Shown: positions 25,028-34,541, numbered from the stretch's first letter. The stretch: DNA of 64,000 nucleotides from CAILZL01 sp035548495 (GCA_035548495.1 DASZSV010000036.1:1-64000), one strand, 5' to 3'. Translations and numbers: made by a program. Notes: generated by a model not told the origin, from the sequence alone.

Positions 25028-26989
25028 ATGCATTCTGATAATCAAGTTTCTTCCGCTGACTCCGGCCGTCAGGCAAAGTTTCTTGAGTCGCTGGGCGCAT
25101 TCAGCCGCCAGCATCGCGCCAAACACTGGGAAGGAACTTTCGGCGACTTCCTCAAGGACGTTCTGCCTGCGCAGCCGAATGCACTGGCACGCAGCAGTCA
25201 TCAATACATCTGGGACATGCTCAAATGGTATGGAAAGTCATCAGCCAGCACTGACGAATCCGTCAAGCCACGTGAACTGTTTCAGCGTGAGCTGTTTGGC
25301 ATTGATGAGCCATTGGCGCGTGTCAGTGACTACTTCAAGGCAGCTGCGGCAGGTTCTGATGTTGGTCGCCGTCTGTTGCTGTTGCTCGGTCCGCCTTCCG
25401 GCGGCAAATCCACCATGGCGATTTTGCTCAAGCGTGGACTGGAAGAATACAGTCATACGGACGAAGGCGCGGTGTATGCCATCAAGGGTTCGCCGATGCA
25501 CGAATCTCCGCTTAATCTGATACCGGCAAGTCTGCGTGCCGAATTCCGCAACACCTACGGCGTTGAACTCAATGGTGAATTGAGTCCCTGGGCGCGCGAC
25601 CGGCTCGGACGTGAATACGATGGCGACTATCTTCGTGTGCCGGTTGAACGTGTATTTCTTTCTGAAGCAACGCGCATGGGTATCGGCACCTACGCGCCGC
25701 ATGATCCCACCACCGCAGACATTGCTGATCTCGTCGGTTCCGTTGATTTGTCCAAAGTGGCTGAAGTGGGCGACGAAGGAGATCCGCGTGCGTGGTCATG
25801 GTCCGGCGCAGTCTATGCAGCGAGCCGCGGCGTGCTGGAGATGATTGAAATTCTCAAAGTGAAACGCGAGTTCCTGTATCTGCTGCTGACGTTGACGCAG
25901 GAGAAGAATGTCAAGGTATCGCGCTTTCCGCTCATCTATCTGGATGAAACCATTCTTGCGCACACCAACCTTGCGGAGTTTCACAAGTTCCTGCAGGAGA
26001 AGGAGAATGAGGCGCTGCTGGATCGCATGGTCATCATCAAGGTGCCTTATGCACTTTCATATAAAGATGAATCACGCATCTATCAGAAACTCGTTTCGGG
26101 TACGCCAGCTTTTCGCGATGTACATCTTGATCCGCATGTGCTCAAGCTGGCGGCGGTGTTTTCGGTGTTGACACGTTTGCAGAAACCGGAAAAGGAAGGG
26201 CTTGATCTTTCCAAGAAGCTGCGCATCTATGCCGGTGAAAGTGTTGAAGGCTTTGCCGAGAATGAAGGTCAGCGTTTGCACATGGAAGCGGCGGATGAAG
26301 GACTGTCCGGCGTCAGCCCGCGGTTCATCATCAATGCCATTTCCAATGCCATTACCCGCACCGATGCCAACAGTCTGACCAGCATGGAACTGCTGCTGGC
26401 ATTGAAAGACTCGATTGAAAGTGATGCGCGCATGGACACCAAGCAGAAAAAGCAGTGGATTGATTTTCTGGTGCTGGCCCGCAAGGACTTTTACAACCGC
26501 TGGGTCAAGGAGGATGTGCATCGTGCATTGTTCGCTTCGTTTGAAGAGGAAGCGCAGCAGTTGCTCGAGAAATATCTGGATGAAGTGGAGGCATCACTGG
26601 ATCATCGGGAAGTCACCGATCCCATCACCAGTGAAACCCGTCCTGCTGACGAACGTTTCCTGCGCCAGGTGGAAGAGAAAATCAAGGTTTCCGAATCCGG
26701 CAAACATTCATTCCGTCAGGAAGTGGTGCGCAAGGCGATGGTGGCTTTCAAGAATGGCGAGAAGTTCACGCTGGACAGTCATGCACGCATGCATGAGGCC
26801 ATCGAGCAATATCTTTTCGAAGAACGCCGTGATGTATTGCGGCTGGTGACTTCCAATGCACGCCCGGATGACGAAGCACGCAAGAAAGTATCTGCGGTGC
26901 AACAGCGTCTGGTGAATGAGTATGGCTACGACGAACATTCTGCAAAAGAAGCGTTGAACTACGTAACAACTTTGCTGGCGCAGGAATGA
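25028..26989 (+). CDS. prkA: PrkA/YeaG family serine protein kinase (AAA+ type)
   Basis: 653 residues from ATG at 25028 (MHSDNQVSSADSGRQAKFLE, GGAG 13 bases upstream). The N-terminal PrkA AAA domain holds a Walker A (LLLLGPPSGGKSTMAILLKR) and a Walker B-like FPLIYLDETI; the C-terminal PrkA kinase-like domain follows from about 400. Members (E. coli YeaG, 644 residues; Bacillus PrkA) act in stationary-phase, nitrogen-starvation and stress responses; whether they are kinases or AAA+ proteases is debated. First gene of a three-gene operon with yeaH-like and spoVR-like genes, spaced 21 and 20 bp. Confidence 0.95.
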   Translation: MHSDNQVSSADSGRQAKFLESLGAFSRQHRAKHWEGTFGDFLKDVLPAQPNALARSSHQYIWDMLKWYGKSSASTDESVKPRELFQRELFGIDEPLARVSDYFKAAAAGSDVGRRLLLLLGPPSGGKSTMAILLKRGLEEYSHTDEGAVYAIKGSPMHESPLNLIPASLRAEFRNTYGVELNGELSPWARDRLGREYDGDYLRVPVERVFLSEATRMGIGTYAPHDPTTADIADLVGSVDLSKVAEVGDEGDPRAWSWSGAVYAASRGVLEMIEILKVKREFLYLLLTLTQEKNVKVSRFPLIYLDETILAHTNLAEFHKFLQEKENEALLDRMVIIKVPYALSYKDESRIYQKLVSGTPAFRDVHLDPHVLKLAAVFSVLTRLQKPEKEGLDLSKKLRIYAGESVEGFAENEGQRLHMEAADEGLSGVSPRFIINAISNAITRTDANSLTSMELLLALKDSIESDARMDTKQKKQWIDFLVLARKDFYNRWVKEDVHRALFASFEEEAQQLLEKYLDEVEASLDHREVTDPITSETRPADERFLRQVEEKIKVSESGKHSFRQEVVRKAMVAFKNGEKFTLDSHARMHEAIEQYLFEERRDVLRLVTSNARPDDEARKKVSAVQQRLVNEYGYDEHSAKEALNYVTTLLAQE

Positions 26990-27010
26990 CTTCTGCGCCT
27001 GGAGGATTAA

Positions 27011-28186
27011 GTGAGTGAATTCGATTCATCCTTGACACCATCTCCATCCGGTGAGGCCAGCATCAATGGCTGGTACGAATTGTTTTCACGTGGCGCGCGT
27101 GACTGGCTGCGTCACAATGACAAGGTTCGCGACGCGGTACGGCAGCAATTGCCAGACATCATTGCCGGTGCCGATGTACTGGGCAGCGGTTCACGCACGG
27201 TTAAAGTGCCGGTGAAAATGCTTGAGCATTATCACTTCAAGTTGAATCAACCGCGAGAGCAACAGGGTGTGGGACAGGGACAGGCAAAGCCCGGTGATGT
27301 GTTGCAACAAGGCTCGCCACAAGGCAGCGGCAAGGACAAGGGCAAAGGTTCCAATGACGGTGGCGGCATTGAGTTCATGCTGGAATTCAAAGTGGATGAT
27401 ATCGTTGACTGGCTGTGGGAAGAAATGCAGTTGCCCAATCTCAAGGCGCGAGTGGGCAAATCCGAAGAGACCGACTGGACGCGTGAAGGCTGGGACAAGA
27501 AAGGCGCGCGTTCGCGCCTCGATCGCCGCCGTTCATTGCGCGAGGCGGTCAAGCGCCGCGCCGTGCAAAGCGGCGGTCCAAGTTTTTCCGATGATGACTT
27601 GCGCTTCCGTCAGTTGAATCAGCGCGAGCAGCCCTCCATTCAGGCGGTTGTGTTTTTGTTGATGGACGTGTCAGGCAGCATGACCGATGCTGATCGCAAG
27701 CTGGCGAAAACGTTTTTCTTCTGGGCGATACAGGGATTGAAACGCCAGTATCGTCATCTCGATACCGTGTTTGTTGCGCACACCACTGAAGCTTATGAGT
27801 TTGATGAGGAGAGATTCTTTCAGGTGACAGGCTCCGGTGGTACCGTGACTTCAACGGGATTGAGCAAGGTGCAGGAGATCATCAACGAACGTTACAGTCC
27901 ATCGCGTTACAACGTATACCTGTTTTATGCATCGGATGGCGACAACTATCCTGAAGACCGGGCGACAGCCTCTTCTGCGCTGGAACAGATTGCATCGATT
28001 GCCAGTTACTGCGGTTATATCGAAGTCGCATCCAGCGTTCCACAGAACCTGAACACCGAGGTGGGTCAGTTGTTCCGTTCGGTTGCCGCAGAAGGCAAGG
28101 CCGCCGGAAGTTTTGCCATCAGCAAGCTGGAAGATATCTGGGAAGCCGTGCGCCACTTCTTCAAGCATCAGGCAGCCGATGTCTGA
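27011..28186 (+). CDS. yeaH: YeaH/YhbH family protein (DUF444, von Willebrand A-like)
   Basis: 391 residues beginning at GTG 27011, with a strong GGAGGA ribosome site ten bases upstream. After a variable N-terminus with a Gly/Lys-rich segment (QGVGQGQAKPGDV), the DUF444 domain runs from about 150, with DVSGSMTDADRKLAK, the MIDAS-like metal site typical of von Willebrand A folds, and FVAHTTEAYEFDEERFF. Always found between prkA and spoVR homologues. It probably works with them in the same stress pathway; its molecular role is unknown. Confidence 0.94.
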   Translation: MSEFDSSLTPSPSGEASINGWYELFSRGARDWLRHNDKVRDAVRQQLPDIIAGADVLGSGSRTVKVPVKMLEHYHFKLNQPREQQGVGQGQAKPGDVLQQGSPQGSGKDKGKGSNDGGGIEFMLEFKVDDIVDWLWEEMQLPNLKARVGKSEETDWTREGWDKKGARSRLDRRRSLREAVKRRAVQSGGPSFSDDDLRFRQLNQREQPSIQAVVFLLMDVSGSMTDADRKLAKTFFFWAIQGLKRQYRHLDTVFVAHTTEAYEFDEERFFQVTGSGGTVTSTGLSKVQEIINERYSPSRYNVYLFYASDGDNYPEDRATASSALEQIASIASYCGYIEVASSVPQNLNTEVGQLFRSVAAEGKAAGSFAISKLEDIWEAVRHFFKHQAADV

Positions 28187-28206
28187 ATTAATTTCCGGAG
28201 ATTGTC

Positions 28207-29577
28207 ATGAGCAATGACTGGCGCGATTATCTCCCCAAGGTTGAAACGCTGGCGAGTTCACTGGGCCTGAGTTTCAATCCGGTGGACTTTGAAGCGGTAC
28301 CGCAGAGTTTCATGATGGAAATTTCCGTATACGGATTGCCGGTGCGCATGCCGCACTGGTCATTTGGCGTGCGTTATATCTATCAGCTCATTCAGCATCG
28401 CATGGGCAATTCGCGATTGTTTGAAGTGGTGTTTCCGGGCAATCCGGGTCATGCCTATCTCGCACAAAACAACAGTGTTGCCGAGAACGTGCTGGTGACC
28501 GCGCATGTGCTGGGTCACGCGGACTTCTCGCGCAACAACATGTTGTTCAAACGTGCCCAGGACCAGGTAAGCGAACATATCGTTGAACATGCTGCCAATC
28601 ACGCGCGGCAGATCGGGCTGGCTATTGAAGAGTATGGCCTGCAACGCGTTGAAGCCGTGCTGGATGCGGCGTTGTCGCTGGAACAGCACATTGATTGCAA
28701 TCATGCCGTGCGCCGTCCGCGCTATCCAGAGTATGAGCAGCCGAAGTCGTTGCCACGCGATGATGAGTTTGCAAAACGCTTTGCAGCATTGACGCCGCTG
28801 AATGAAGTGGACAGCCAGGGACAGATGCATCGCAAGCGCGCGCCCATTCCGCCTCATCCGGAAAAAGATCTGTTGTGGTTCATTGCCCAATATGCACCTG
28901 AGCTGGAAGGCTGGGAGCGCGACATCTTTCTTGCGGTGCGCGAAGAGTCGTTTTATTTCTATCCGGTATTTGCCACGCAGATCATGAATGAGGGTTGGGC
29001 GTCATACTGGCATGCACGACTGCTGCGTGAAGCGGATTTCCTGCCGCAAGCGGCATATGTCGATGCCATCAAGTGTCATTCGGATGTGGTCAAGCCCTAC
29101 GCGCCGGAACAGCACATTGCATTGCAGATCAATCCGTATCATCTCGGTTTCTCGATGTGGGAAAAAATCATCGAACGCAAAGGCATCGAAGCGGCGCGCA
29201 ACATCATGCAACAGGATGATGATTTCAGCTTTGTGCGCAATTATCTTGACGAAAATCTTGCCGATGAATTGCAGCTCTTCAAATTCAATGCCGAGTCGAA
29301 TGGCAAGATCGAAGTGGTTGAATCAAAACTCGCGGATTTGCATGAAGCCATGCTGGCGCCGAAGTACAACTTCGGCGCACCGACGATTGCAGCGTCGCAT
29401 GTGGGTGTCGATGGTTCACTGGAATTGTTGCACGATCACACCTCCGACGGGCGTGGCCTGGATCCGGATCGAGCGCAAAAAGTGCTGGACTATATCTATC
29501 GTGTCTGGCGGCGTCCCATTGTGCTGCACACGGTCGATGATCAAGGCGCTGCGCTGGAGATGAGAAAGCAGAACTGA
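28207..29577 (+). CDS. SpoVR family protein (YcgB-like)
   Basis: 456 residues, ATG at 28207. MSNDWRDYLPKVETLASSLG and the conserved HARLLREADFLPQ, YHLGFSMWEKI and HDHTSDGRGLDPDRAQKVLD mark the SpoVR family. In Bacillus SpoVR takes part in spore cortex formation; in E. coli YcgB is a stress-induced protein of the same prkA set. A C-terminal ACT-like region is seen in other members. The shared spacing and strand show a prkA-yeaH-spoVR operon. It has no signal or membrane segment. Biochemical function unknown. Confidence 0.94.
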   Translation: MSNDWRDYLPKVETLASSLGLSFNPVDFEAVPQSFMMEISVYGLPVRMPHWSFGVRYIYQLIQHRMGNSRLFEVVFPGNPGHAYLAQNNSVAENVLVTAHVLGHADFSRNNMLFKRAQDQVSEHIVEHAANHARQIGLAIEEYGLQRVEAVLDAALSLEQHIDCNHAVRRPRYPEYEQPKSLPRDDEFAKRFAALTPLNEVDSQGQMHRKRAPIPPHPEKDLLWFIAQYAPELEGWERDIFLAVREESFYFYPVFATQIMNEGWASYWHARLLREADFLPQAAYVDAIKCHSDVVKPYAPEQHIALQINPYHLGFSMWEKIIERKGIEAARNIMQQDDDFSFVRNYLDENLADELQLFKFNAESNGKIEVVESKLADLHEAMLAPKYNFGAPTIAASHVGVDGSLELLHDHTSDGRGLDPDRAQKVLDYIYRVWRRPIVLHTVDDQGAALEMRKQN

Positions 29578-29625
29578 GCGCAACGATCAGTTGCGAATCG
29601 CAACGCAAGTGCGTAACGTAAATGC

Positions 29626-30465
29626 ATGAGCATTGTCGTATCTGGGCATCACGTACTCACCGGCCGCGTCATTGCGGTTCCCGAATCACGCGAACTGGAT
29701 GTATTCTCCAGCCTGCTGGAACGCCGTGGTGCGATGGTGCTGCGTTGCCCTCTGGTCGCCATCAGGGATGCGCCCGATCCAAAGCCTGTTCTGCAATGGA
29801 TTGTGGAATTCAATCAGGGCAGTTGTGATGATCTCATCTTGCTGACAGGCGAAGGACTGCGGCGCCTGTTGTCCTGTATTGATCAACATCAACCAGCATT
29901 GCGATCACCATTTATCGAAAGACTTGCTGCAGTACGAAAAATCACCCGTGGTCCGAAGCCTGCGCGCGTGCTGCGTGAATTGGGATTGGCAACGGATATC
30001 ATGGCGGTTGCGCCAACCACGCAGGGTGTGATTGAGTCGTTGAAAGAATTGGACTTGAAAGACAGGACAGTGGGTGTGCAGCTATATGGTGGGGTGCCTA
30101 ATCCTGCGTTGATTGATTACCTTCGCAGTGCCGGTGCAAAAACCAGTATTGTTTCGCCCTATGTTTACGCCGATGCAATTGATGATGAGCAGGTGCATGA
30201 TCTATTGAAGAAGATGTCGGATGGTGCAGTGGATGTCATTGCCTTCACCAGCATGGCTCAGGTGGAACGGTTGTTTACCGTCGGCACGCACGAGGAATTG
30301 CAGGCGGCATTTTCAAAAGTTCAGGTTGCTGCAGTGGGGCCCGTGGTTCGCGATGCGCTGTCACGTCGTGACATCCAGGTCCAGTGCATGCCGGAAGACT
30401 CTTATTTCATGAAACCGCTGACGACAGCGATGATGGAAGCGTTTGGCAGCTCCGGTGACAGATAA
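29626..30465 (+). CDS. Uroporphyrinogen-III synthase (HemD)-family protein
   Basis: 279 residues. The fold markers are GRVIAVPESRELDVFSSLLE, GAMVLRCPLVAIRDAP, LLTGEGLRRLL, then VGVQLYGGVPNPALIDYLR and a second half with VDVIAFTSMAQVERLF and VAAVGPVVRDALSRR. This matches the two-domain HemD family, which closes the linear tetrapyrrole into uroporphyrinogen III; the C-terminus is slightly longer. It lies 48 bp after spoVR, not with hemC, so it may be a second copy or a HemD-domain regulator. The start at 29626 has no strong ribosome site; ATG at 29622 is in another frame. Confidence 0.75.
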   Translation: MSIVVSGHHVLTGRVIAVPESRELDVFSSLLERRGAMVLRCPLVAIRDAPDPKPVLQWIVEFNQGSCDDLILLTGEGLRRLLSCIDQHQPALRSPFIERLAAVRKITRGPKPARVLRELGLATDIMAVAPTTQGVIESLKELDLKDRTVGVQLYGGVPNPALIDYLRSAGAKTSIVSPYVYADAIDDEQVHDLLKKMSDGAVDVIAFTSMAQVERLFTVGTHEELQAAFSKVQVAAVGPVVRDALSRRDIQVQCMPEDSYFMKPLTTAMMEAFGSSGDR

Positions 30466-30468
30466 CGG

Positions 30469-31563
30469 CTACTTGTTTCCCGCGCGTATCAGTGCCGCCG
30501 CCGTCCACAGCAATGGCGCCTGACCATGCAAGTCTCCAACGGTGCGTGGGCGGTTCAGGTAATGTTGCAGATCGTTTTTTGCGCCAGTGCCGACGCATAC
30601 ATCACTGATCAGGCCATCATCGTTTACTTTACCTGCAAGTGCCAGCCAGGCTTTGCGTGCGGCCGGTCCATACGTCTTTTCGTCAAGCCAGCCATGATCG
30701 ACACCGACAACAAGTGCAAAGGTGAACATGGCGGAACCGGAGGTTTCTTCCCATGCTTCGTTGTGATCAATCAATTGCCGCCACAATCCTGAAGGGCTTT
30801 GATACTTCAACAGTGCAGCCATCATTTTTTTGTATGAACGCAGAATGGCGGCATGCAGCGGATGACGTTCGGGCAGCACTCGCAGCAACTCCGTCATGCC
30901 CGCTGCCACCCAGCCGTTGCCGCGTCCCCAGAAAAAAGGTGACTCCAGTGAGTGATGAAACAATCCATTGGGTTGTTGTAGTTTCTTCAGATAGGATGCC
31001 ATTTCCCGTGCGGCTCGGTCTGCGTATTTCTCATCGTGTGTTGCCCGATAAGCGGCCGTCTGCAACGCCGTGATCATGTACATGTCATCAATCCAGTAGC
31101 GCGTCTGACTGGTCAGGCCGTTGTCCAGCGGCCGGTCCCACTGTGCATCGGCGAATGCCAGGCCCAATGTGCGGTAACGCACGTCCGCAGTGAGCAGATA
31201 AAGCTGCAATGGCACGACGCCGAAGACGCTGAAGTCAACATGATTAGCGGGTGGTATCAGGGCGCTGTCTTCATGCATGAGCGGTGCAAAACGTTGTTGC
31301 AGCTTGACCAGCAAGGCGCTGTCATGCACCTGATCAGCAAAATCCAGCGCACCATACCATGCAACACTTTCTGCATAGTGAATGGTGTTGTTGTCAGGAT
31401 GCAGCAGATGTTCGCGATTCAGGAAATTCACGGCCACCTTGTTGCCGATCTGCTGTGGCGAGAGTCCTGGCGGCCAGTGATCAAAATCGGGCCGTGCATT
31501 GGCGAGGCAACACATGAACATCAGCATTGCGCACAGCAGTGCTCGCATGGGATTGTTGTTCAT
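30469..31563 (-). CDS. Glycoside hydrolase family 88/105-type unsaturated uronyl hydrolase
   Basis: 364 residues. A signal peptide (MNNNPMRALLCAMLMFMCCLANA, with GAGAAG upstream) leads to an alpha/alpha-six barrel with family markers RYWIDDMYMITALQTAAY, QQPNGLFHHS and FFWGRGNGWVAAGMTELLR. GH105 enzymes release unsaturated galacturonate from rhamnogalacturonan products of lyases, GH88 from unsaturated glycosaminoglycan ends. The catalytic Asp (in WIDDM) is present. It is convergent with the HemD-like gene, with only 3 bp between the stop codons. Its export suggests it acts in the periplasm. Confidence 0.82.
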   Translation of the reverse strand: MNNNPMRALLCAMLMFMCCLANARPDFDHWPPGLSPQQIGNKVAVNFLNREHLLHPDNNTIHYAESVAWYGALDFADQVHDSALLVKLQQRFAPLMHEDSALIPPANHVDFSVFGVVPLQLYLLTADVRYRTLGLAFADAQWDRPLDNGLTSQTRYWIDDMYMITALQTAAYRATHDEKYADRAAREMASYLKKLQQPNGLFHHSLESPFFWGRGNGWVAAGMTELLRVLPERHPLHAAILRSYKKMMAALLKYQSPSGLWRQLIDHNEAWEETSGSAMFTFALVVGVDHGWLDEKTYGPAARKAWLALAGKVNDDGLISDVCVGTGAKNDLQHYLNRPRTVGDLHGQAPLLWTAAALIRAGNK

Positions 31564-31639
31564 CTTCTCACCCGGGTCGGGATTTGATCATGCATGTTGA
31601 TCATGCAGCATGCGCCGGTCAATGTTGCCGTACAGAATC

Positions 31640-32512
31640 TCAATGAGCATTCAGCCGGTCGAGCACCTGATGACGAGCAAGCACGGAAGGATAGTGCTGC
31701 CTGAAATGTGCAGCCAGTTGTTCTGCGAAGTATACCGAACGATGCTGGCCGCCGGTGCAACCAATGGCAATGGTCAGGTAACTGCGATTACTGCGCGCAA
31801 ACTCGGGGATCCAGTGTTCAAGAAAGTGTTTCAAGTCGCTCAACATGCGCTGTACGCTGGCGTGCGCATTCAAGTATTCGATGACAGGCTGATCACGTCC
31901 GGTGAGTTTGGACAGGCCCGGTTCCCAATGCGGATTGGGCAGACTGCGCACGTCAAACACGAAGTCAGCTTCACCGGGCAGGCCATGACGGAAAGAAAAT
32001 GATTCAAACAGGATCGACAAGTGACCGGCATTGCGTGAACTCACCCGTTGCCGGACCAATTCGCGCAATTGATGAACATTGCTGTGCGTGGTGTCGATGA
32101 TCAGGTCGGCGTTGCCAGCGATGGGTTCCAGCAGGCGTTGTTCTTCGGCGATGGCTTCGGCCAGTCCCAGTCCGTTACGCGTCAATGGATGCTTGCGGCG
32201 TGTTTCACTGTAACGTTTGAGAATGGCATCTTCATCTGCACGCAGATAAAGCACTTCGCATTGCACACCGCTGCGCTTCAGTTCTGCAACCTGTTGCGGC
32301 ACTGTCTGGATGTCATCGGGCTGATTGCGTGCATCAATGCCGATTGCAGTGCGCTCGTATTGTGATTGCGGCGAACGCACCACGTGCGAGATGAATTGCG
32401 GCAGAAGGCCGGCGGGAATGTTGTCAACGCAGTAGTAGTCGAGGTCTTCCAGCATGTGCAGGGCGACACTTTTCCCCGAACCCGACAACCCGGTGACAAT
32501 GATCAAGCGCAT
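31640..32512 (-). CDS. rapZ: RNase adapter protein RapZ
   Basis: 290 residues. The P-loop MRLIIVTGLSGSGKS opens the protein; the C-terminal IGCTGGQHRSVYFAEQL is the conserved GlcN6P/RNA-related domain. In E. coli RapZ guides RNase E to the GlmZ small RNA and controls glmS. It lies 135 bp behind hpf. In many relatives ptsN lies in between, but here that gap holds only a large palindrome. Confidence 0.95.
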   Translation of the reverse strand: MRLIIVTGLSGSGKSVALHMLEDLDYYCVDNIPAGLLPQFISHVVRSPQSQYERTAIGIDARNQPDDIQTVPQQVAELKRSGVQCEVLYLRADEDAILKRYSETRRKHPLTRNGLGLAEAIAEEQRLLEPIAGNADLIIDTTHSNVHQLRELVRQRVSSRNAGHLSILFESFSFRHGLPGEADFVFDVRSLPNPHWEPGLSKLTGRDQPVIEYLNAHASVQRMLSDLKHFLEHWIPEFARSNRSYLTIAIGCTGGQHRSVYFAEQLAAHFRQHYPSVLARHQVLDRLNAH

Positions 32513-32585
32513 GCCGCAAGGATATAGCGCCTTGTGATGCTGCGATAGTGGCGTGCGGCAGTTTCTTGCGGAAAGCGCGAATTCC

Positions 32586-32631
32586 GCACATCAGCAGGAC
32601 CATGGTCCTGCTGATGTTCTTGCTGATGTGC
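32586..32631. repeat. Perfect 30-bp palindrome with alternative pairing arm (hpf-rapZ gap)
   Basis: ACATCAGCAGGACCA at 32588-32602 is followed directly by its reverse complement (to 32617), with no spacer. A third segment TGCTGATGTGC at 32621-32631 is a perfect complement of GCACATCAGCA at 32586-32596, so the left arm can pair with either of two partners. It lies 16-62 bp beyond the hpf stop, before rapZ. No T-run follows on either strand. Possible roles are an RNA processing site, attenuator or DNA-binding site. Confidence 0.75.
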
Positions 32632-32647
32632 AGAGACGATGCAGGCC

Positions 32648-32971
32648 TCAGGCGAGGCGCGCGGACTTCTGCGCTTCCGATGCATGATGATCGCTGAGCT
32701 TTTCCTTGTGCTTCTTCACGCCGCGATCCAGCTTGTCAGCCAGTGCATCAATGGCGGCATACATGTTTTCATCAATGGCATCTGCATAAAGCTTGGAGCC
32801 ATTCAGGCTGACGGATGCCTCGGCCTTGTGTTGCAGCTTTTCAACGGTAAGGATGCAATGAACATCGAGGACGTGGTCGGAGTGCCGGACAATGCGCTCC
32901 AGTTTCTTTTCGACATAGCTTCTTAGGGCTGGAGTGACTTCGACATGATGTCCCGTCAGATTGAGTTGCAT
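32648..32971 (-). CDS. hpf: Ribosome hibernation promoting factor, short form
   Basis: 107 residues. MQLNLTGHHVEVTPALRSYV, HKAEASVSLNGSKLYADAID and MYAAIDALADKLDRGVKKHK give the betaalphabeta-beta-beta-alpha fold of the short HPF/RaiA family. It binds the 30S decoding region in stationary phase; in gammaproteobacteria the short form promotes 100S dimers with RMF. A GGAGG site sits just before the ATG. It is the usual gene after rpoN. Confidence 0.95.
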   Translation of the reverse strand: MQLNLTGHHVEVTPALRSYVEKKLERIVRHSDHVLDVHCILTVEKLQHKAEASVSLNGSKLYADAIDENMYAAIDALADKLDRGVKKHKEKLSDHHASEAQKSARLA

Positions 32972-33074
32972 AGCGCCTCCTTAAAACAAATGGGTCAGGC
33001 TGTGTTTGTTGTCTGTGATGAATTCACGCATAAAGCGATCCGCCATCACATACGTGGAAAAACTCACTGTCTAC

Positions 33075-34541
33075 CTACTTCACCGTAACACGTTTGCGTT
33101 CGCTGGAAGGTGGAATGCCCAGCGCTTCGCGGTATTTCGCCACCGTGCGCCGGGCGACTTGTATGCCGTCTCCCGACAGTATCTCCGCAATGCGGCTGTC
33201 CGATAACGGTTTGTCCGGTTCTTCGGCGGCCACCAGCTTGCGAATCTTTGCACGGATGGCGGTGGATGATAGTTCACTGCCGTCGCTGCCGGAAACATGA
33301 CTGGAGAAAAAGTAACGAAATTCAAATACGCCGCGCGGCGTGTGCATGTACTTGTTGGTGGTGACGCGCGAAATGGTGGATTCGTGCATTTCCACTGCAT
33401 CGGCAACATCTTTCAGGATCATGGGTTGCATGGCTTCGTCGCCCTGTTCAAGAAATGCCGTCTGGCGTTGCACAATGCAACGCGCGACTTTCAACAATGT
33501 TTCGTTGCGAATTTCCAGGCTGCGGATCAGCCAGCGCGCTTCCTGCAATTGGGTGCGCATGGCAGCGAAATCGGAGGAGCGGCCCAGCAAGCCGGCGTAG
33601 CTTTGATTGACACGAATGCGCGGCACACTGGCGGGATTGATTTCCACCGACCAGCCGTGTTCGGTACGACGGACAAACACATCAGGCACGATGTAATCCG
33701 GTGCGCTGGAATGAATGCTTGCACCAGGACGAGGCTGGCAGGCGCGCACCAGCGCCAGCGCCTGTTCCAGGTCTTCTTCGCTGGCGTGCAATTGTTTGCG
33801 GATCAATGAGTACTGATGATGGGCAACTTCATCGAGGTAATGCGTAGCGATTTGCAACGCGGTGTTCAATCCGGGCGTATCGGCCTGCAGTTGCTGCAAT
33901 TGCAGTGCGATGCACTCGCTGACATTGCGTGCGCCCACACCGGCAGGATCCATGTTCTGGATCACTTTCAGAATGGATTCCACTTCCGCCGGTTGCACGG
34001 TAAGTTCCGGCATCAGGTTCAGCGCAATTTCTTCCAGAGGTTCGATCAGATAACCATCGTGATTCATGGCATCAATGATGGCCTCACCGATTTTCTGGTC
34101 GCGTTCATTGAGCTTCGACAACTGCAATTGCCACATCAGATGATCTTGAAGCGTGGTGCCGTTTGCATCAGTGAATTCCTGGCCGCGGTCCTCATCTTCA
34201 TCGTTGTTCCAGGGTGAATCGGAAACGCCAACCGTATGCGATTCGGTCCAGTTGCTGTCGGCGACCACTTCAACATGCGCATCATGATGTGCACGAACAG
34301 ATTCATCACTGGACTCGGCGGTGGTGTCAGTGTCAAAAGCCGGTTCGTCGTTGCTGGCACCCAATGATTCGAGTACGGTGTCTTCTTCCTCCGCCTCCAG
34401 CATGACATTGGCTTCCAGTGCTTCGCGGATTTGTGCCTGCAATTCAAGAACTGGAAGTTGCAGCAGGCGGATTGCCTGTTGCAATTGCGGGGTCATGGTC
34501 AGTTGCTGACCGAGTCGGAGTTGCAGTGCCGGCTTGAGCAT
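33075..34541 (-). CDS. rpoN: RNA polymerase sigma-54 factor
   Basis: 488 residues. Region I at the N-terminus is glutamine-rich (LKPALQLRLGQQLTMTPQLQ, then LLQLPVLELQAQIREAL). An acidic region follows (EAEEEDTVLESL to NDEDEDRGQEFTD). The core-binding domain and helix-turn-helix come next (MHESTISRVTTNKYMHTP), and the C-terminal RpoN box ARRTVAKYREALGIPPSSER recognises -24 promoter DNA. It starts 3 bp after the lptB stop, so the kds-lpt genes and rpoN are one transcription unit. Its predicted targets here include glnK-amtB and, less surely, prkA. Confidence 0.97.
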   Translation of the reverse strand: MLKPALQLRLGQQLTMTPQLQQAIRLLQLPVLELQAQIREALEANVMLEAEEEDTVLESLGASNDEPAFDTDTTAESSDESVRAHHDAHVEVVADSNWTESHTVGVSDSPWNNDEDEDRGQEFTDANGTTLQDHLMWQLQLSKLNERDQKIGEAIIDAMNHDGYLIEPLEEIALNLMPELTVQPAEVESILKVIQNMDPAGVGARNVSECIALQLQQLQADTPGLNTALQIATHYLDEVAHHQYSLIRKQLHASEEDLEQALALVRACQPRPGASIHSSAPDYIVPDVFVRRTEHGWSVEINPASVPRIRVNQSYAGLLGRSSDFAAMRTQLQEARWLIRSLEIRNETLLKVARCIVQRQTAFLEQGDEAMQPMILKDVADAVEMHESTISRVTTNKYMHTPRGVFEFRYFFSSHVSGSDGSELSSTAIRAKIRKLVAAEEPDKPLSDSRIAEILSGDGIQVARRTVAKYREALGIPPSSERKRVTVK

